NCBI RefSeq assembly: GCF_001704275.1
Contig: NZ_CP011533.1
Span: 1,116,001 to 1,180,000 of the forward strand
Direction of reading: 5' to 3'
Origin: Streptomyces noursei ATCC 11455
GTDB taxonomy: Bacteria > Actinomycetota > Actinomycetes > Streptomycetales > Streptomycetaceae
Length of the DNA stretch: 64,000 nucleotides
This document shows positions 1-8,273 of this stretch, piece by piece. The position numbers and the translations under genes were made by a program. Within the stretch, counting starts at the first letter, position 1. Each line of letters starts with the position of its first letter. A model generated the notes under the pieces. It saw only the letters and a list, made by a program, of their open reading frames with translations. It made no database searches and had not been told where the DNA came from.

Positions 1-835
1 GCTGTGCCGGTGCCGGCTTCGCAGTGGCCCGTATTCCGCGGACGAACAGCGTCATCACGATGACGAGGTATGCCGCGTACCCGATGACCTGGAGCCAGGT
101 CATGGCCGGCATGAGGTTGAAGACGCCCTGGACCAGGGTGGTGTACCAGGCGTTGGGGTCGATGCTCTGACCGAGGTCGAAGGCGAACGCGGTCTTGCCG
201 GGCAGGACCCCGCCTTCCTGGAGGTCCCGCAGGCCGTAGCCCAGGACACCGGCGGCGATGACGATGAGCACGGCACCGGTCGCGGTGAAGAACTTGGTGA
301 GGTTGATCTTGAGCACCCGGCGGTAGAGGCCCCAGCAGAGCCCCGCCGCGATGACCAACCCGATCCCGGCGCCGATCATCGGCCCGACGGATTCGCCCGC
401 CGCCCGCGCCGTGGTCCACAGGAACAGCGCGGTCTCCAGTCCCTCGCGGCCCACGGCCAGGAAGGAGGTGACGATCAGCATGCCCGAGCCCATGGCGAGG
501 GCCCCGGTGACCTTCTCCTTGATCTCACCGGAGAGGCTGCGCGCGGAGCGGCGCATCCAGAACACCATCGCGGTGACGAACGCGACCGCGATGACGCTCA
601 GCGTGCCGCCGAAAGCTTCCTGCGCGGTGGCCGAGAGCGAGGCGGCGGTGAAGGTGAGGACCGCGCCGAAGCTCATGGCCACCGCGATCGCGGCCAGTAC
701 ACCGGTCCACACCTGCGGCAGACGGGACTTGGCCCCGGCCCGGACAAGTGTGGCGACGAGGATCGAAACGATGAGTCCGCCTTCTAGACCTTCTCTCAAC
801 CCGATCAAGAAGCTCGGAAACGCGTCGTCCCACAT
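1..835 (-). CDS. efeU: FTR1-family ferrous iron permease EfeU (C-terminus cut by window edge)
   Basis: Integral-membrane permease of the EfeUOB iron uptake system, which moves iron across the cytoplasmic membrane. About 278 residues are visible, starting at an ATG (MWDDAFPSF) and running off the left edge. The two REGLE motifs that define FTR1 permeases and ligate iron are present at about residues 14-18 and 130-134, each in a hydrophobic helix, and several further membrane segments follow. The partners efeO and efeB are not adjacent but lie 9.5 kb away at 10.3-12.9 kb on the same strand. An iron-box-like palindrome and a CTACA-N4-TGTAG palindrome lie upstream. Family assignment is firm; the substrate is inferred from the family. 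Confidence 0.93.
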   Translation of the reverse strand, partial: MWDDAFPSFLIGLREGLEGGLIVSILVATLVRAGAKSRLPQVWTGVLAAIAVAMSFGAVLTFTAASLSATAQEAFGGTLSVIAVAFVTAMVFWMRRSARSLSGEIKEKVTGALAMGSGMLIVTSFLAVGREGLETALFLWTTARAAGESVGPMIGAGIGLVIAAGLCWGLYRRVLKINLTKFFTATGAVLIVIAAGVLGYGLRDLQEGGVLPGKTAFAFDLGQSIDPNAWYTTLVQGVFNLMPAMTWLQVIGYAAYLVIVMTLFVRGIRATAKPAPAQ

Positions 836-864
836 AGTTGTCCTCTCCGGCCCGCAACCGCACC

Positions 865-900
865 GGTATGCCTTACCTCAGTTAGCGAAGGCATACCTTA
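865..900 (-). promoter_or_regulatory. Iron-box-like operator upstream of efeU
   Basis: Positions 882-900 read TTAGCGAAGGCATACCTTA, which matches 13 of 19 positions of the DmdR/IdeR iron box TTAGGTTAGGCTAACCTAA. It overlaps a perfect 10-bp inverted repeat (GGTATGCCTT at 865-874, AAGGCATACC at 888-897). The site ends about 30-50 bp upstream of the efeU start, a normal place for an iron-dependent repressor. Binding by DmdR/IdeR is inferred. Confidence 0.65.
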
Positions 901-920
901 GTCAGGCGGTCCGAAGATGT

Positions 921-934
921 CTACATCACTGTAG
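921..934. promoter_or_regulatory. CTACATCACTGTAG palindrome, copy 1
   Basis: A 14-bp imperfect-centre palindrome (CTACA-N4-TGTAG) 86 bp upstream of efeU. An identical 14-mer is found at 35898-35911 and a variant at 13100-13113. The TACA/TGTA core resembles operators of BlaI/MecI/CopY winged-helix repressors; the actual regulator is not in the window. Confidence 0.5.
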
Positions 935-1076
935 TCACATAGTCACGAGGGGATAACAAGCCTAGCCAGCGCCCCACGCGGACCGGACACAGGGTCCCCA
1001 CTCCGGCCCCCCAGGCACACCCTCAGTCACCCGACGCCCCGTCGTGACCACCACCCTCCCCGCGCGTTCTCCAGGC

Positions 1077-1475
1077 ATGAACAACGCACACATCCCCAAC
1101 ACAACGGACAATCCAGTCAATTCGCGCGTGCGAGCCGGCATCCCCCGACGCACCGACGTCGTCCGCCGCACTCTCCTGACACCCCTCGCCACCGCAACCC
1201 TCACCCTGGCCACCCTCGCCGCGGCGGGTCCGGCACACGCCGACGGCGGCACCATGCCCCACGTCAGCGGCAAGGGTCTGGTCACCGCCTACCAGGCACT
1301 CGGCTACGACACCGCAGTCCAACTCAGGGACGGCCGGGGCGCCAGACGCCACGTGCTGTGGCCCGGCAACTGGAAGGTCTGCGACCAACACCCCCGCCCA
1401 GGCGCCCCACTGCCGCACCGAGCGATCACCCTCACCGTGGTCAAGGCCCGCGAATCCTGCGGCGACGGGCGGTAG
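1077..1475 (+). CDS. Small secreted PASTA-like protein
   Basis: About 132 residues with a signal peptide (RR-containing n-region, hydrophobic stretch, cleavage near AHA-DGG) followed by one domain that reads like a PASTA module: MPHVSGKGL near its start, a central DxR stretch, and WKVCDQHPRPG near its end. PASTA domains bind peptidoglycan or beta-lactams when found in kinases and penicillin-binding proteins; a free secreted copy has no assigned role. Two cysteines could form a disulfide. In-frame starts also exist at GTG 1044 and GTG 1128, and none has a strong ribosome binding site, so the start is uncertain. Confidence 0.55.
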   Translation: MNNAHIPNTTDNPVNSRVRAGIPRRTDVVRRTLLTPLATATLTLATLAAAGPAHADGGTMPHVSGKGLVTAYQALGYDTAVQLRDGRGARRHVLWPGNWKVCDQHPRPGAPLPHRAITLTVVKARESCGDGR

Positions 1476-2213
1476 AACGCGGGGCCCCGGTAGTCGCCGC
1501 AGGATGGCGGACCTCCGACAGAACCCCCTCACGCCACCGAACGAGCCATCCCCGACGACGATGTGATGACACATCAGGACTCAGATCCCCTACCCCCGGC
1601 CCCCGGGCTCCCGGCCCCTGGATCCCCAGAGCCCCGGAGCCAGCGACCGTGCAGCACCCACCCCACGCGCACAGGCCCCGACACTGAGGTCCCCGATCAG
1701 CCCGACGATCAGCACGGAGGCCGGCGCGGCGATCAGCCCACCGGGGATCTGCTCGTCACTGACGGCGAAGCAGCCGCAGGGGGCACGCACGGGCCCGCGC
1801 ACACGAGAGCCCGGGGTCAACAGCCCCGGGCTCCGTCACTTCCGCTCATCGTGAACAACACAGTCCCCGGGAGTCCGCATCGTCACCATCTACCTCAGTC
1901 GTCGCTGAGGCTCCGGTTCGCGGGGCTTCCGGGGGCCTAGCCAGGGCCACGCCAAGGGTCTCCTGCCAACAAACGTCTTTGTCGACGGTGCGGCTCTCCG
2001 GTTTTCTGGTTAATCTCCAGTTTCCTCCCGTTTTGCCCATAGTCAAGAGCTGAGCCGAACGAGAGCGGAAATAACCGTCGCGGCAGGTCGGCGCGCGGTG
2101 CTGCACATCAAGAGCGCATAAAGATTGCCGGGATGCGGCAATGTACGGCGGCCCGGCCACGTGTGACGATCATCCCCGTTCGGGCGGAATGAGCGAGTGC
2201 GGGAGGGCTGCAC
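1476..2213. other. Gene-poor interval
   Basis: No convincing gene on either strand. Short open frames here lack good ribosome binding sites and recognisable domains. The stretch holds the hairpin at 1808-1832 and, at about 1960-2080, a patch clearly less GC-rich than its surroundings that probably contains the promoter of the NfeD-flotillin pair. Confidence 0.5.
1808..1832. terminator. Hairpin, possible terminator
   Basis: Perfect 9-bp stem AGCCCGGGG / CCCCGGGCT with a 7-nt loop and no T-tract, as is usual for Streptomyces terminators. It lies 330 bp past the PASTA-like gene, so which transcript it would end is unclear. Confidence 0.4.
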
Positions 2214-2723
2214 ATGGCCTGGTTTCTTGGTCTCGGCATCGGCGGGATCGTCGTACTCGCGCTGTCGCTGATCTTCGACGGGCTGCTGGAGGGGCTGTTC
2301 GGCGGCGTGCTGGACGGGCTCTTCGACGGGCTGTTGTCCCTGCCGGTCATCGCCGGGTTCCTGTCGATGTTCGGGTTCGCCGGCGCGATCGTGTGGGGCG
2401 GCACCGGGCTCGGTGCCGGGCCGGCCATCGGTGTCGGACTGGCCGCCGGGGTCGTGGCCGGGGGTGCCACCTGGCGGTTCAGCCGGGCGCTGATGCGCGA
2501 CCGGACCGACCCGGCACCGCGCCGCGAGGACCTGGTGGGCACCGCCGGTTCGGTGGTGACCGCCATCCCCGCCGACGGGTACGGCGAGGTGCTGCTGCGG
2601 CTCGCCGGTCACCCCGTGAAGCTGTCGGCCAGGAGCGCGGTCCCGGTGGCCCGCGGCGCCGAGATCTGGGTGGAGGCTTCCCTCTCGTCCACCTCGGTGG
2701 CGGTCCGCCCCGTCGAACGCTGA
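2214..2723 (+). CDS. NfeD-like membrane protein
   Basis: 169 residues: hydrophobic segments at about 1-25, 40-65 and 70-90, then a soluble C-terminal region (about 105-165) that looks like the OB-fold of NfeD proteins (LVGTAGSVVT...GEVLLRLAG...IWVEA). NfeD proteins are partners of SPFH/flotillin proteins in membrane microdomains. The flotillin gene follows 140 bp downstream on the same strand, which supports the call. The ATG is preceded by GGGAGG. The N-terminus carries glycine/leucine-rich near-repeats (GLLEGLFGGVLDGLFDGLL), which is slightly unusual. Confidence 0.75.
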   Translation: MAWFLGLGIGGIVVLALSLIFDGLLEGLFGGVLDGLFDGLLSLPVIAGFLSMFGFAGAIVWGGTGLGAGPAIGVGLAAGVVAGGATWRFSRALMRDRTDPAPRREDLVGTAGSVVTAIPADGYGEVLLRLAGHPVKLSARSAVPVARGAEIWVEASLSSTSVAVRPVER

Positions 2724-2725
2724 GC

Positions 2726-2771
2726 GGGGCGGGGCGCGGCCCCGACGCCGATGCGGGCCCGGCCCCGCCCC
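2726..2771 (+). terminator. Hairpin between the NfeD-like gene and the flotillin gene
   Basis: Perfect 10-bp arms GGGGCGGGGC (2726-2735) and GCCCCGCCCC (2762-2771), starting just after the NfeD-like stop codon and ending 92 bp before the flotillin start. It could end or attenuate transcription between two genes expected to work together. Confidence 0.4.
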
Positions 2772-2863
2772 TACACCCCGGACCCGGCACACCCGCCGCC
2801 GGGCCGGTCATGCACACCATCACCTTGATCTGCCTACCCCCAGGAAGGCAGGGGGGATTCGTT

Positions 2864-4309
2864 ATGAGTTCAGTCATTGTCGCCGTGATCGGCGCCGTCG
2901 TCCTCGTCGTGTTGCTCGCCCTGGTAGTGATCACGCGCTACAAGGTCGCCGGGCCGAACGAGGCGTTCATCATCACCGGCCGTCGCGGCAAGACGTCCAC
3001 CGACCCGGAGACCGGCCAGGTCAGCGTCGACAACAGCGGCCAGAAGGTCGTCGTCGGAGGCGGCGTCTTCGTGATCCCGTTCGTCCAGCAGCGCTTCTCG
3101 CTGGACCTGTCCAGCCGGCACCTGCCGGTGGCGGTGCGCGGCGCGGTCACCCTGCGCGGTGTGAAGGCCAACCTCGACGGGGTCGCGATCGTCAAGGTGG
3201 GCGGCAGCGAGGACGCCATCCGGGCCGCGGCGCAGCGCTTCCTCCAGCAACAGGACGGCATCGTCGGCTTCACCCAGGAGGTGCTCTCGGGCGCGCTGCG
3301 GGCCATCGTCGGCCGGATGGCGGTCGAGGACATCATCCGCGACCGGGCCGCCTTCGCCGGGCAGGTCGCCGAGGAGGCGGAGGCCAGCCTGTCCGGGCAG
3401 GGCCTGATCCTGGACGCGTTCCAGATCCAGGACATCACCACCGAGGGCTCGTACCTGGAGGACCTGGGCCGGCCGGAGGCCGCGCGGGCCCGCCAGGAGG
3501 CGGACATCGCGGAGGCCAACGCCAAGCGGGTGTCGGAGCAGGCGCGACTCAAGGCCGCCGAGGAGATCGCGGTCGCGGAGCGGACGCTCTACCTCAAGCA
3601 GGCCGAGATCCGGGTCGAGACCGAGGCCGCCGCCGCCAAGGCGAACGCGGCCGGCCCGCTGGCCGAAGCCGCGCGCCAGCAGGAGGTCCTCTCCGAGCAG
3701 GAGAAGGTCGCCGAGCGACAGGCCGCGCTCACCGACCGGGAGCTGGACACCAAGGTCCGCAAGCCCGCGGACGCCGCCCGGTACCAGGCCGAGCAGGAGG
3801 CCGAGGCGCGCCGGATCGCGCAGGTCAAGGAGGCCGAGGCGGACGCCGAACGGGCCCGGCTGACGGGTGAGGGCGAGAAGCTCCGCCGTGCCGCACTCGC
3901 CGAAGCGGTCCGGCTGGAGGGTGAGTCGGAGGCCGCCGCGCTCGCCTCGAAGGGGGCCGCGGAGGCCACCGCGATGCACAAGAAGGCCGACGCCTTCGCC
4001 CGCTACGGCGATGCGGCCGTGCTCCAGATGCTGGTGGAGGTCCTTCCGCAGGTCGTCGCGAAGGCGTCCGAACCGCTGGGTGCCGTGGACAAGCTGACGG
4101 TGATCTCCACCGACGGCGCCGGGCAGTTGCCCCGCACGGTGGCGAACAACGTCGCCCAGGGCGTGGAACTCCTCGGCTCGGTCTCGGGGGTGGACCTGGC
4201 CGGCCTGCTGAAGCGGGTGACCGGGGGCACCGATGGTCCGGCCGGGTCCGGCGGCGCGGCTCCCGCCCCCGCCGCGGCCGCGAACGGCAGGATCGAGGTC
4301 ACCGACTGA
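2864..4309 (+). CDS. Flotillin/SPFH-domain membrane scaffold protein
   Basis: 481 residues. An N-terminal membrane anchor (about 3-24) is followed by an SPFH/band 7 domain (about 30-210) beginning TRYKVAGPNEAFIITG. A long Ala/Glu/Arg/Lys-rich coiled-coil (about 210-380) with repeated EA dipeptides is typical of flotillins, and the tail is Ala/Pro/Gly-rich. Flotillins oligomerise and organise membrane microdomains. The ATG has a strong GGGGGGA ribosome binding site six bases upstream; the open frame extends further 5' but that part lacks a domain. The NfeD-like gene upstream is the expected partner. A strong hairpin follows the stop. Confidence 0.9.
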   Translation: MSSVIVAVIGAVVLVVLLALVVITRYKVAGPNEAFIITGRRGKTSTDPETGQVSVDNSGQKVVVGGGVFVIPFVQQRFSLDLSSRHLPVAVRGAVTLRGVKANLDGVAIVKVGGSEDAIRAAAQRFLQQQDGIVGFTQEVLSGALRAIVGRMAVEDIIRDRAAFAGQVAEEAEASLSGQGLILDAFQIQDITTEGSYLEDLGRPEAARARQEADIAEANAKRVSEQARLKAAEEIAVAERTLYLKQAEIRVETEAAAAKANAAGPLAEAARQQEVLSEQEKVAERQAALTDRELDTKVRKPADAARYQAEQEAEARRIAQVKEAEADAERARLTGEGEKLRRAALAEAVRLEGESEAAALASKGAAEATAMHKKADAFARYGDAAVLQMLVEVLPQVVAKASEPLGAVDKLTVISTDGAGQLPRTVANNVAQGVELLGSVSGVDLAGLLKRVTGGTDGPAGSGGAAPAPAAAANGRIEVTD

Positions 4310-4328
4310 CCCTGCGGATACGCAAGTT

Positions 4329-4360
4329 GACGCCCGCGCTCCGACCGGAGCGCGGGCGTC
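4329..4360. terminator. Terminator hairpin after the flotillin gene
   Basis: Perfect 14-bp stem (GACGCCCGCGCTCC at 4329-4342 and its complement at 4347-4360) with a GACC loop, 20 bp after the flotillin stop. It lies between convergent genes and could serve both strands. Confidence 0.8.
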
Positions 4361-4403
4361 ATGGCGCACACCGGAACATCAATTCCGGGGTACGGCGCTC
4401 GGA

Positions 4404-4688
4404 TCAGCGGCGGCCTCCACGGCCGACCGCGGCGCCGCCACCGCTGATGTAGGTGCCGGCGCTCTGGACGGCCTTGTCGATCCTCTTCCGGTTGTCGATG
4501 AAGACGTTGGTGATGCACCCACCATCCGTGGGCGGGAGCAGCAGGCTGAACGACGGCATACACCGGATGTCCTGATCGAACAGCAATCCCTCGCCCCCGC
4601 CCCCCTTCGCGCTGGCCGTGCCTGCCGCTGACAACAGCAGCGCACCGGCCCCAAGGGCTCCTGCGGCCACACGCATTGCCTTACCCAC
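4404..4688 (-). CDS. Small secreted protein of unknown function
   Basis: 94 residues with a Sec signal peptide (MRVAAGALGAGALLLSAAG, cleavage near ASA-KGG). The mature peptide is about 68 residues, with a Gly-rich start, two cysteines (RCMPS and GGCIT) that could form a disulfide, and a basic Gly/Arg C-terminus. A GTG start is chosen because AGGAAGG lies about ten bases upstream; an internal ATG four codons later is possible. No known domain is recognised. Confidence 0.6.
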   Translation of the reverse strand: MGKAMRVAAGALGAGALLLSAAGTASAKGGGGEGLLFDQDIRCMPSFSLLLPPTDGGCITNVFIDNRKRIDKAVQSAGTYISGGGAAVGRGGRR

Positions 4689-5198
4689 GACGGAACTTCC
4701 TTCCTGTCCGGACCCCGGCCGTGCACCGGGTTCACCGCGCTAACGACGCGACAACCAAGAGATCACGCAGCGTTACTCCATCGCGGTGGTGGCGCCGCCG
4801 GATTCCCCCGCATCGACGAGGACGGCGCCGGCCGTCGCGCCGACACCCACCGACCGCACGGCCGCCGGGCGGGGCCCCGATTCCCGCGCCGAGCGGGCGG
4901 TTTGCCTTCCGGCCGGTGCGGGACGCCGCGGAACTGCTCGGCCTCGTCCTGGGCCGGTTCCCCTGCGTGCGCGGCGGCGTCATCGTGGCGGCCTTCGCCC
5001 TGCCGGTCGTCGCCCTCGCCTGCTCCTCCGCGTCGCAGGCGGCGCGCGCCCCGCGCTTCCCGTCCGCACGATGCGCTGCCCTCGCACACCGTACTTTCAC
5101 GAACACCTCTGTTCGCAGAACCTCGTCCGACGCTACCTTTGGCGACGCACTGGGCCGGAACTCCCGTTCCCCCCAAGCCAATTCGAGACGAGGTGCTC
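4689..5198. other. Intergenic region with no supported gene
   Basis: A 510-bp divergent region between two secreted-protein genes. Open frames cross it in several phases but none has a start with a ribosome binding site or a domain. GAACACCTCTGTTC near 5101-5115 is a weak inverted repeat that might belong to the promoter of the downstream hydrolase. Confidence 0.4.
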
Positions 5199-6128
5199 AT
5201 GCGGAAGGCACGATCGTTCCTGGCGCTGCTCGTAGCGTTGCCCGTGCTGGGACTGAACTCGCCCCACGCCCTGGCAGCCGCCCCACAGACCCGAACACCG
5301 GCCCAGACACGCGCCGACTGCCCCGACACCATGATCTTCGAGGTCGGCGGCCACCTGGATCGCGATGCCACGGTCTACGACCCGAGCAACGCCGCCCTCC
5401 CCGCGGGCGTGTCGTTCACGAAGATCCACTACTCGGCGTCGATCGCCCCGTATCCCGGCGACACCGTGACGCTGGACGACTCGGTGGCCGAGGGCATCAC
5501 CAAACTCGACGCGGCGGTGAAGGAGTTCCACGGTGCCTGCACCGCAAGTCACCTCACCATCGCCGGTTATTCGCAGGGCGCGATCGTCGCCGGCGACGAG
5601 CTGGCCGCCCTCTCCGGCAGCGACGCCGTCCCGCACGACCGGCTCAACGGCGTGCTCTACGGAGACCCCCGGCGGCCCGGTGCGAACGGCGGCCCGGGCG
5701 GCATCGAGACCAACCTGCCGACGATCCTGCCGGGCATGACGATGAGGGGGCCGCGCGGCTTCGGCGATCTGACGGTCAAGGAGATCTGCAACACCAACGA
5801 CGGCATCTGCTACTCCGAGAACGTGCTCACCAACCTGGCCTGCTTCGTCAACGGCGTGGTCGGCTACTTCACCGGCGACCACGGCTACGCCATCAACCCC
5901 CATGCCGTCTCCGGCGGCGGCGACCAGCTCAACCGCCAGGCACCGAAGGTCCCGGTCTGCGGCCCGGGGCTGACGATCCCGCGCAGGACACCGCACACGC
6001 TGTCCAACGGCGGCCCCACCACAAGCCGGCAGCAGCCGGCCGGGCAGCGCACGGCGGTCGCGTCGCTGCTGCCCGCCGACCTCCGGGACCGGCTGGCACA
6101 GTTCCCCCCGCTCCCCGCGGCCGGCTAA
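5199..6128 (+). CDS. Secreted PE-PPE-type alpha/beta hydrolase (cutinase-like serine esterase)
   Basis: 309 residues. A signal peptide (about 1-27, cleavage near ALA-AAP) precedes an alpha/beta-hydrolase domain. The nucleophile elbow is GYSQG at residues 123-127 with Ser125, in the context TIAGYSQGAIVAG seen in PE-PPE domain (PF08237) esterases of actinobacteria. Four or more cysteines suggest disulfides. The C-terminal 45 residues are low-complexity. The ATG is supported by the signal peptide and a nearby GAGG; the open frame upstream has no domain. The substrate (an ester lipid) is inferred. The gene converges with a tetR gene 5 bp past its stop. Confidence 0.8.
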   Translation: MRKARSFLALLVALPVLGLNSPHALAAAPQTRTPAQTRADCPDTMIFEVGGHLDRDATVYDPSNAALPAGVSFTKIHYSASIAPYPGDTVTLDDSVAEGITKLDAAVKEFHGACTASHLTIAGYSQGAIVAGDELAALSGSDAVPHDRLNGVLYGDPRRPGANGGPGGIETNLPTILPGMTMRGPRGFGDLTVKEICNTNDGICYSENVLTNLACFVNGVVGYFTGDHGYAINPHAVSGGGDQLNRQAPKVPVCGPGLTIPRRTPHTLSNGGPTTSRQQPAGQRTAVASLLPADLRDRLAQFPPLPAAG

Positions 6129-6132
6129 CCGG

Positions 6133-6807
6133 TCAGCCGAGGAGCCGTACCGCGAGACGGACCAGCGGTGCTTCCAACGCGTGCAGGCCCGCCACGTCGT
6201 CGGCGGCCAGACGCACCGTCACCATGTGTGCGGCGGCGGCGACCAGCGCCTCACAACCGAAGCGCCGCTCGTCCGGATCGTCCTCGTCCCCCGCCGGAAA
6301 GATCTCGGCGAGGGCGTCGGCGAACCGGCACTGCCACTCCATGCGGCGGGCCGTCGCCGCCGGCCCGGCCGCGTACACCTCGACGAGGAACAGCCGGGCG
6401 AAGGCAGATCGTTCGGCGAGGGCGTGGAGATAACGGCGCAGCAGCCGGCGGAAGATCTCCTCCGGAGTGGGCGGCGGAGGAGCCGGCGTCGCCCGCGGGG
6501 CGTCGGCCGGCGGCTGCTGCCAGGCGGCCTCCAGCAGACCCACCAACTGGTGCGTGGCGGCGTCCAGGGCCTGGACGAAGCAGTCGTCCTTGGAGCGGAA
6601 CTGCTGGTAGAACGTCTCTCGCGACACCCCGGCGCGCCGGATGATGTCCGCGACCGAGGTCCCCGCATACCCCTTCTCCTTCATCACCTCCGCGGTGGCG
6701 GTCAGCATCCGCACCCGCTGCGACGCCACCACCTCGTCACGGCTGAGGTGGTGGCGGCCGCTGGGCAACCGCTCGGGCCGGGCAGCGTTCCGCCGGGACT
6801 CGGTCAC
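6133..6807 (-). CDS. TetR-family transcriptional regulator
   Basis: 224 residues from a GTG with a perfect GGAGG five bases upstream, preferred over an earlier in-frame GTG at 6840. The N-terminal HTH is clear (TSVADIIRRAGVSRETFYQQF, split by the usual turn, about residues 49-70). The C-terminal ligand domain is divergent and holds a proline-rich insert (APPPPTPEE). It is divergent from the PucR-type regulator gene at 7077, so it may control that gene or itself. The ligand is unknown. Confidence 0.87.
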   Translation of the reverse strand: MTESRRNAARPERLPSGRHHLSRDEVVASQRVRMLTATAEVMKEKGYAGTSVADIIRRAGVSRETFYQQFRSKDDCFVQALDAATHQLVGLLEAAWQQPPADAPRATPAPPPPTPEEIFRRLLRRYLHALAERSAFARLFLVEVYAAGPAATARRMEWQCRFADALAEIFPAGDEDDPDERRFGCEALVAAAAHMVTVRLAADDVAGLHALEAPLVRLAVRLLG

Positions 6808-7076
6808 TCTCGCCTCCACGTGGCGTCGGTTCGGGCGCACGGCGCCGGACGGCGATCACCGCGGGCCGACATCCGATAGTGCCCGACGCGCGGCGGAAGC
6901 TCGACCTCCGGCGGTCGGTCGCACCGCGGAGCGCTTCCGCGGGTCGTGGACCAGCACGATCGTCGATGGCCCGCCCCGCTCCCCCGCAACCGCTCGCCTG
7001 GACGGCCCACACCCCTCATGTGTTAAGAAAGCGTCAAGAAGAAGTCAAAAGGAACACACCGAGGGGTGGGGGACGC

Positions 7077-8135
7077 GTGACGGGGCGGGAGCTTCCCGAG
7101 GAGTTCGTGGACGGGTATGCGGGGGTCCTCGGGGACGTCGCGCACACCGGGCGCCGACTCAATCGCCAGGAGCTCCAGGCGCGGCGCGCCGCGGGGGAAC
7201 GGGCCGCCGAGGCCGGGCACAGCCTGCGGGCACTGGTCAACGCGCACCTCGCGGTCACCCGGGCGTCCTGGCCGCGTACCGCGTCGGCGCCGACGGACAG
7301 CGTGCTGGCGGCGCTGGCTCAGGCGGTGGACGCGCTGGCCGGCGGCTACGAACGGGCGCAGCACCTCGCGGTGCGCCAAGAGGAGGCCGCGCGCCGGGAA
7401 TTCATCGACGACCTGCTCTACGGGGGCAGCGACCTGGGCCGGCTGGCGGAGCGGGCGGAACGTTTCGGGCTGCGGCTCTCGCATGCCCATGCGGTCGCGG
7501 TGGCCGAGGGGTCCGTGGCGTACTCGGAGGCCGACCCGGTGGCCCGGCGGGTGCAACAGGCGCTGGTGAGCCGGTTCGGGGACCGGCAGATGTTGCTGAC
7601 CACGAAGGAGGGTCGGCTGATCTGCATCGCCCCGGGCGATCCGGCGGAGGTGCTGGCGTACTTCGCGCGGCAGGCGCACACCGCCACCGGGGGCCGGGTG
7701 GCGGTGGGCCGCACGCACGGCGGCGCCGGGGGCATCGTCCAGTCCTACGAGGAGGCGCTCAACGCGCTGGAGCTGGCCGAGCGGATGGGGCTCGGCGATC
7801 CCGTGCTGCACGCCGCCGACCTGCTGGTCTACCCGGTCCTCACCCGGGACCGGCAGGCCATGGCCGACCTGGTGCGCAGCACGCTGGGGCCGCTGCAGGA
7901 GGCGCGCGGCGGGGCCGGGCCGCTGTTGGAGACGCTGGCGGTGTACTTCGACGCGGGGTGCGTCGCGGCGGAGGCGGCCCGGCGACTGTCGCTGAGCGTG
8001 CGGGCGCTGACCTACCGGCTGGCGCGGGTGCACCAGCTCACCGGCGCGGATCCGGCCGATCCGGTGCACCGGTACACCCTGCACACCGCCGTGATCGGCG
8101 CCCGGCTGTTGGATTGGCCCGCGCAGGAGCTGTGA
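7077..8135 (+). CDS. PucR-family transcriptional regulator
   Basis: 352 residues. The C-terminal region (about 295-345: FDAGCVAAEAARRLSLSVR, then TYRLARVHQLTG) is the PucR/CdaR-type helix-turn-helix (PF13556), preceded by a GGDEF-like middle domain (about 140-270, with VAVGRTHGGAGGI and SYEEALNALELA). The N-terminal 130 residues are helical. Proteins of this layout usually act as activators of catabolic or secreted functions. A GTG start downstream of GTGGGGGA is chosen; the 5' region 7021-7055 carries A-rich repeats. A strong bidirectional hairpin follows at 8198-8244. Confidence 0.85.
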   Translation: MTGRELPEEFVDGYAGVLGDVAHTGRRLNRQELQARRAAGERAAEAGHSLRALVNAHLAVTRASWPRTASAPTDSVLAALAQAVDALAGGYERAQHLAVRQEEAARREFIDDLLYGGSDLGRLAERAERFGLRLSHAHAVAVAEGSVAYSEADPVARRVQQALVSRFGDRQMLLTTKEGRLICIAPGDPAEVLAYFARQAHTATGGRVAVGRTHGGAGGIVQSYEEALNALELAERMGLGDPVLHAADLLVYPVLTRDRQAMADLVRSTLGPLQEARGGAGPLLETLAVYFDAGCVAAEAARRLSLSVRALTYRLARVHQLTGADPADPVHRYTLHTAVIGARLLDWPAQEL

Positions 8136-8197
8136 CCGCGGTCGCGGCGGACCGGCGGGGCCGGGACCGGGTGACCCCGGGCCCGCGCCGGTATGGC

Positions 8198-8244
8198 CGC
8201 GCCCGGCCGGGCCGCCGCTGTGGGCGGTGGTCCGGCCGGGCGCG
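8198..8244. terminator. Bidirectional terminator hairpin
   Basis: Perfect 13-bp arms CGCGCCCGGCCGG (8198-8210) and its complement (8232-8244), with further pairing inside the 21-nt loop. It sits between the convergent pucR-type and phosphoesterase genes. Confidence 0.75.
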
Positions 8245-8273
8245 AGGGGTGCGGGCCCGGGGGTTCAACCGGT

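Noticed and set aside
1563..1940. 125-codon plus-strand frame
   Set aside because: Pro/Arg/His-rich, no ribosome binding site, no domain, crossed by the hairpin at 1808-1832.
2141..2863. N-terminal extension of the flotillin frame
   Set aside because: Overlaps the NfeD-like gene in another frame and is Arg-rich; the ATG at 2864 has a strong ribosome binding site.
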